Shown here: positions 5,277-5,580 of the stretch, piece after piece
Layout: every line of letters begins with the position of its first letter
How positions within the stretch are numbered: the first letter of the stretch is position 1
Source: Methanosarcinaceae archaeon
GTDB lineage: Archaea; Halobacteriota; Methanosarcinia; Methanosarcinales; Methanosarcinaceae
Assembly (NCBI GenBank): GCA_030594665.1
Contig: JAUVET010000122.1
Coordinates: forward strand, 1 to 5,580
Length of the DNA stretch: 5,580 nucleotides
Reading direction: 5' to 3'
The notes under the pieces: model-generated
Databases searched by the model: none
Told to the model about the DNA's origin: nothing
What the model saw: only the letters and a program-made list of their open reading frames with translations
Position numbers and translations under genes: made by a program

Positions 5277-5580
5277 ATGACACAGTTAAAGCATCACTAT
5301 ATTACTGAAAAAATCATTGGAGCTGCCTATAAAGTACACAATACCCTTGGATCAGGTTTTTTAGAGAAGGTTTATCGAGGACTTCGATAAACCTATAATT
5401 TCAGACAATCAGTTGTATGTGACATATAAACAACCGCATAAATTCCGGGGTTTGTCGAAATCCCCTATCAAAATTCGCTTGCTATTGAACTGAGATCATT
5501 GGATTTTATAGTGGATGTGGAAAAACCCATTAAGGTATACTATAACTCATCTTTAACAACGCGCATATTTTTCAAATCGT
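5277..5580 (+). pseudogene. GxxExxY-family (PDDEXK_3) gene, interrupted, 3' end outside the window
   Basis: From ATG 5277 the frame gives the family's typical opening: ITEKIIGAAYKVHN, then GSGFLEKVY carrying the G-x-x-E-x-x-Y signature. Translation then meets a stop at 5388-5390 after 37 residues. The family sequence resumes in the same frame at 5469 (QNSLAIELR, later EKPIKVYYN). Removing the 93 bp between the two TATC copies joins VY directly to QNSLAIELR. After about 5545 the sequence no longer matches the expected GEYxAD region, so a second lesion is likely, or the window end hides it. Intact members have the PDDEXK nuclease fold, but their role is poorly defined. ATG 5250 in the same frame is an alternative start; AGGAT at 5263-5267 is a weak ribosome binding site for 5277. 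Confidence 0.85.
5377..5465. mobile_element. 89-bp miniature inverted-repeat element (MITE) inserted in the GxxExxY gene
   Basis: The ends are 17-bp imperfect terminal inverted repeats, GAGGACTTCGATAAACC (5377-5393) and GGTTTGTCGAAATCCCC (5449-5465), agreeing at 14 of 17 positions. TATC flanks both sides (5373-5376 and 5466-5469), consistent with a 4-bp target duplication. It carries no gene and presumably moved by the transposase of a related full-length insertion sequence, whose family I cannot assign. It also introduces in-frame stops. By chance its left end completes a 10-bp hairpin with the host sequence (GGTTTATCGA at 5369-5378, TCGATAAACC at 5384-5393). Confidence 0.75.

Overview
The window looks like chromosome of a methanogenic or methane-oxidising euryarchaeon, most likely of the Methanosarcinales. 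The reasons are an archaeal-type DnaG, an EMC6-like three-helix membrane protein, a β-CASP-like metallo-β-lactamase protein, TATA (box A) promoters, GGAGG-type ribosome binding sites and long AT-rich intergenic DNA. Species cannot be fixed from the sequence.

Layout: a flavin-dependent NAD(P)H oxidoreductase reads leftwards off the left edge (490 to 1). A gene-poor spacer of about 1.28 kb (491-1770) separates it from the rightward genes. The spacer is AT-rich, and its right third holds clustered small palindromic and direct repeats. dnaG (1771-3123) follows, then a 121-bp folded repeat element (3177-3297), the metallo-β-lactamase gene (frame open 3324-4517, start unclear), and the EMC6-like gene (4637-5086) with its own promoter and T-rich terminator. 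The right end holds a broken GxxExxY-family gene (5277 to the edge) preceded by a phased 10-bp repeat. It is interrupted by an 89-bp miniature inverted-repeat element flanked by a TATC duplication.

How the genes may relate: archaeal DnaG is known as a subunit of the RNA exosome as well as a primase-like protein, and the neighbouring metallo-β-lactamase protein resembles RNA/DNA-processing exonucleases (COG1236-like). A nucleic-acid processing neighbourhood is therefore plausible, but each gene seems to have its own control region and no operon is evident. The EMC6-like protein probably acts in membrane-protein insertion and has no visible link to the others.

The most interesting material is non-coding: (1) the 89-bp element whose in-frame removal restores the GxxExxY reading frame; (2) three tandem 10-bp ACRCNGATTN units shared between the GxxExxY leader and the element behind dnaG; (3) a 110-bp element at 1444-1553 whose two ends are hairpins in inverted orientation with compensating base changes; (4) 38-bp direct repeats around an AT hairpin just upstream of dnaG.
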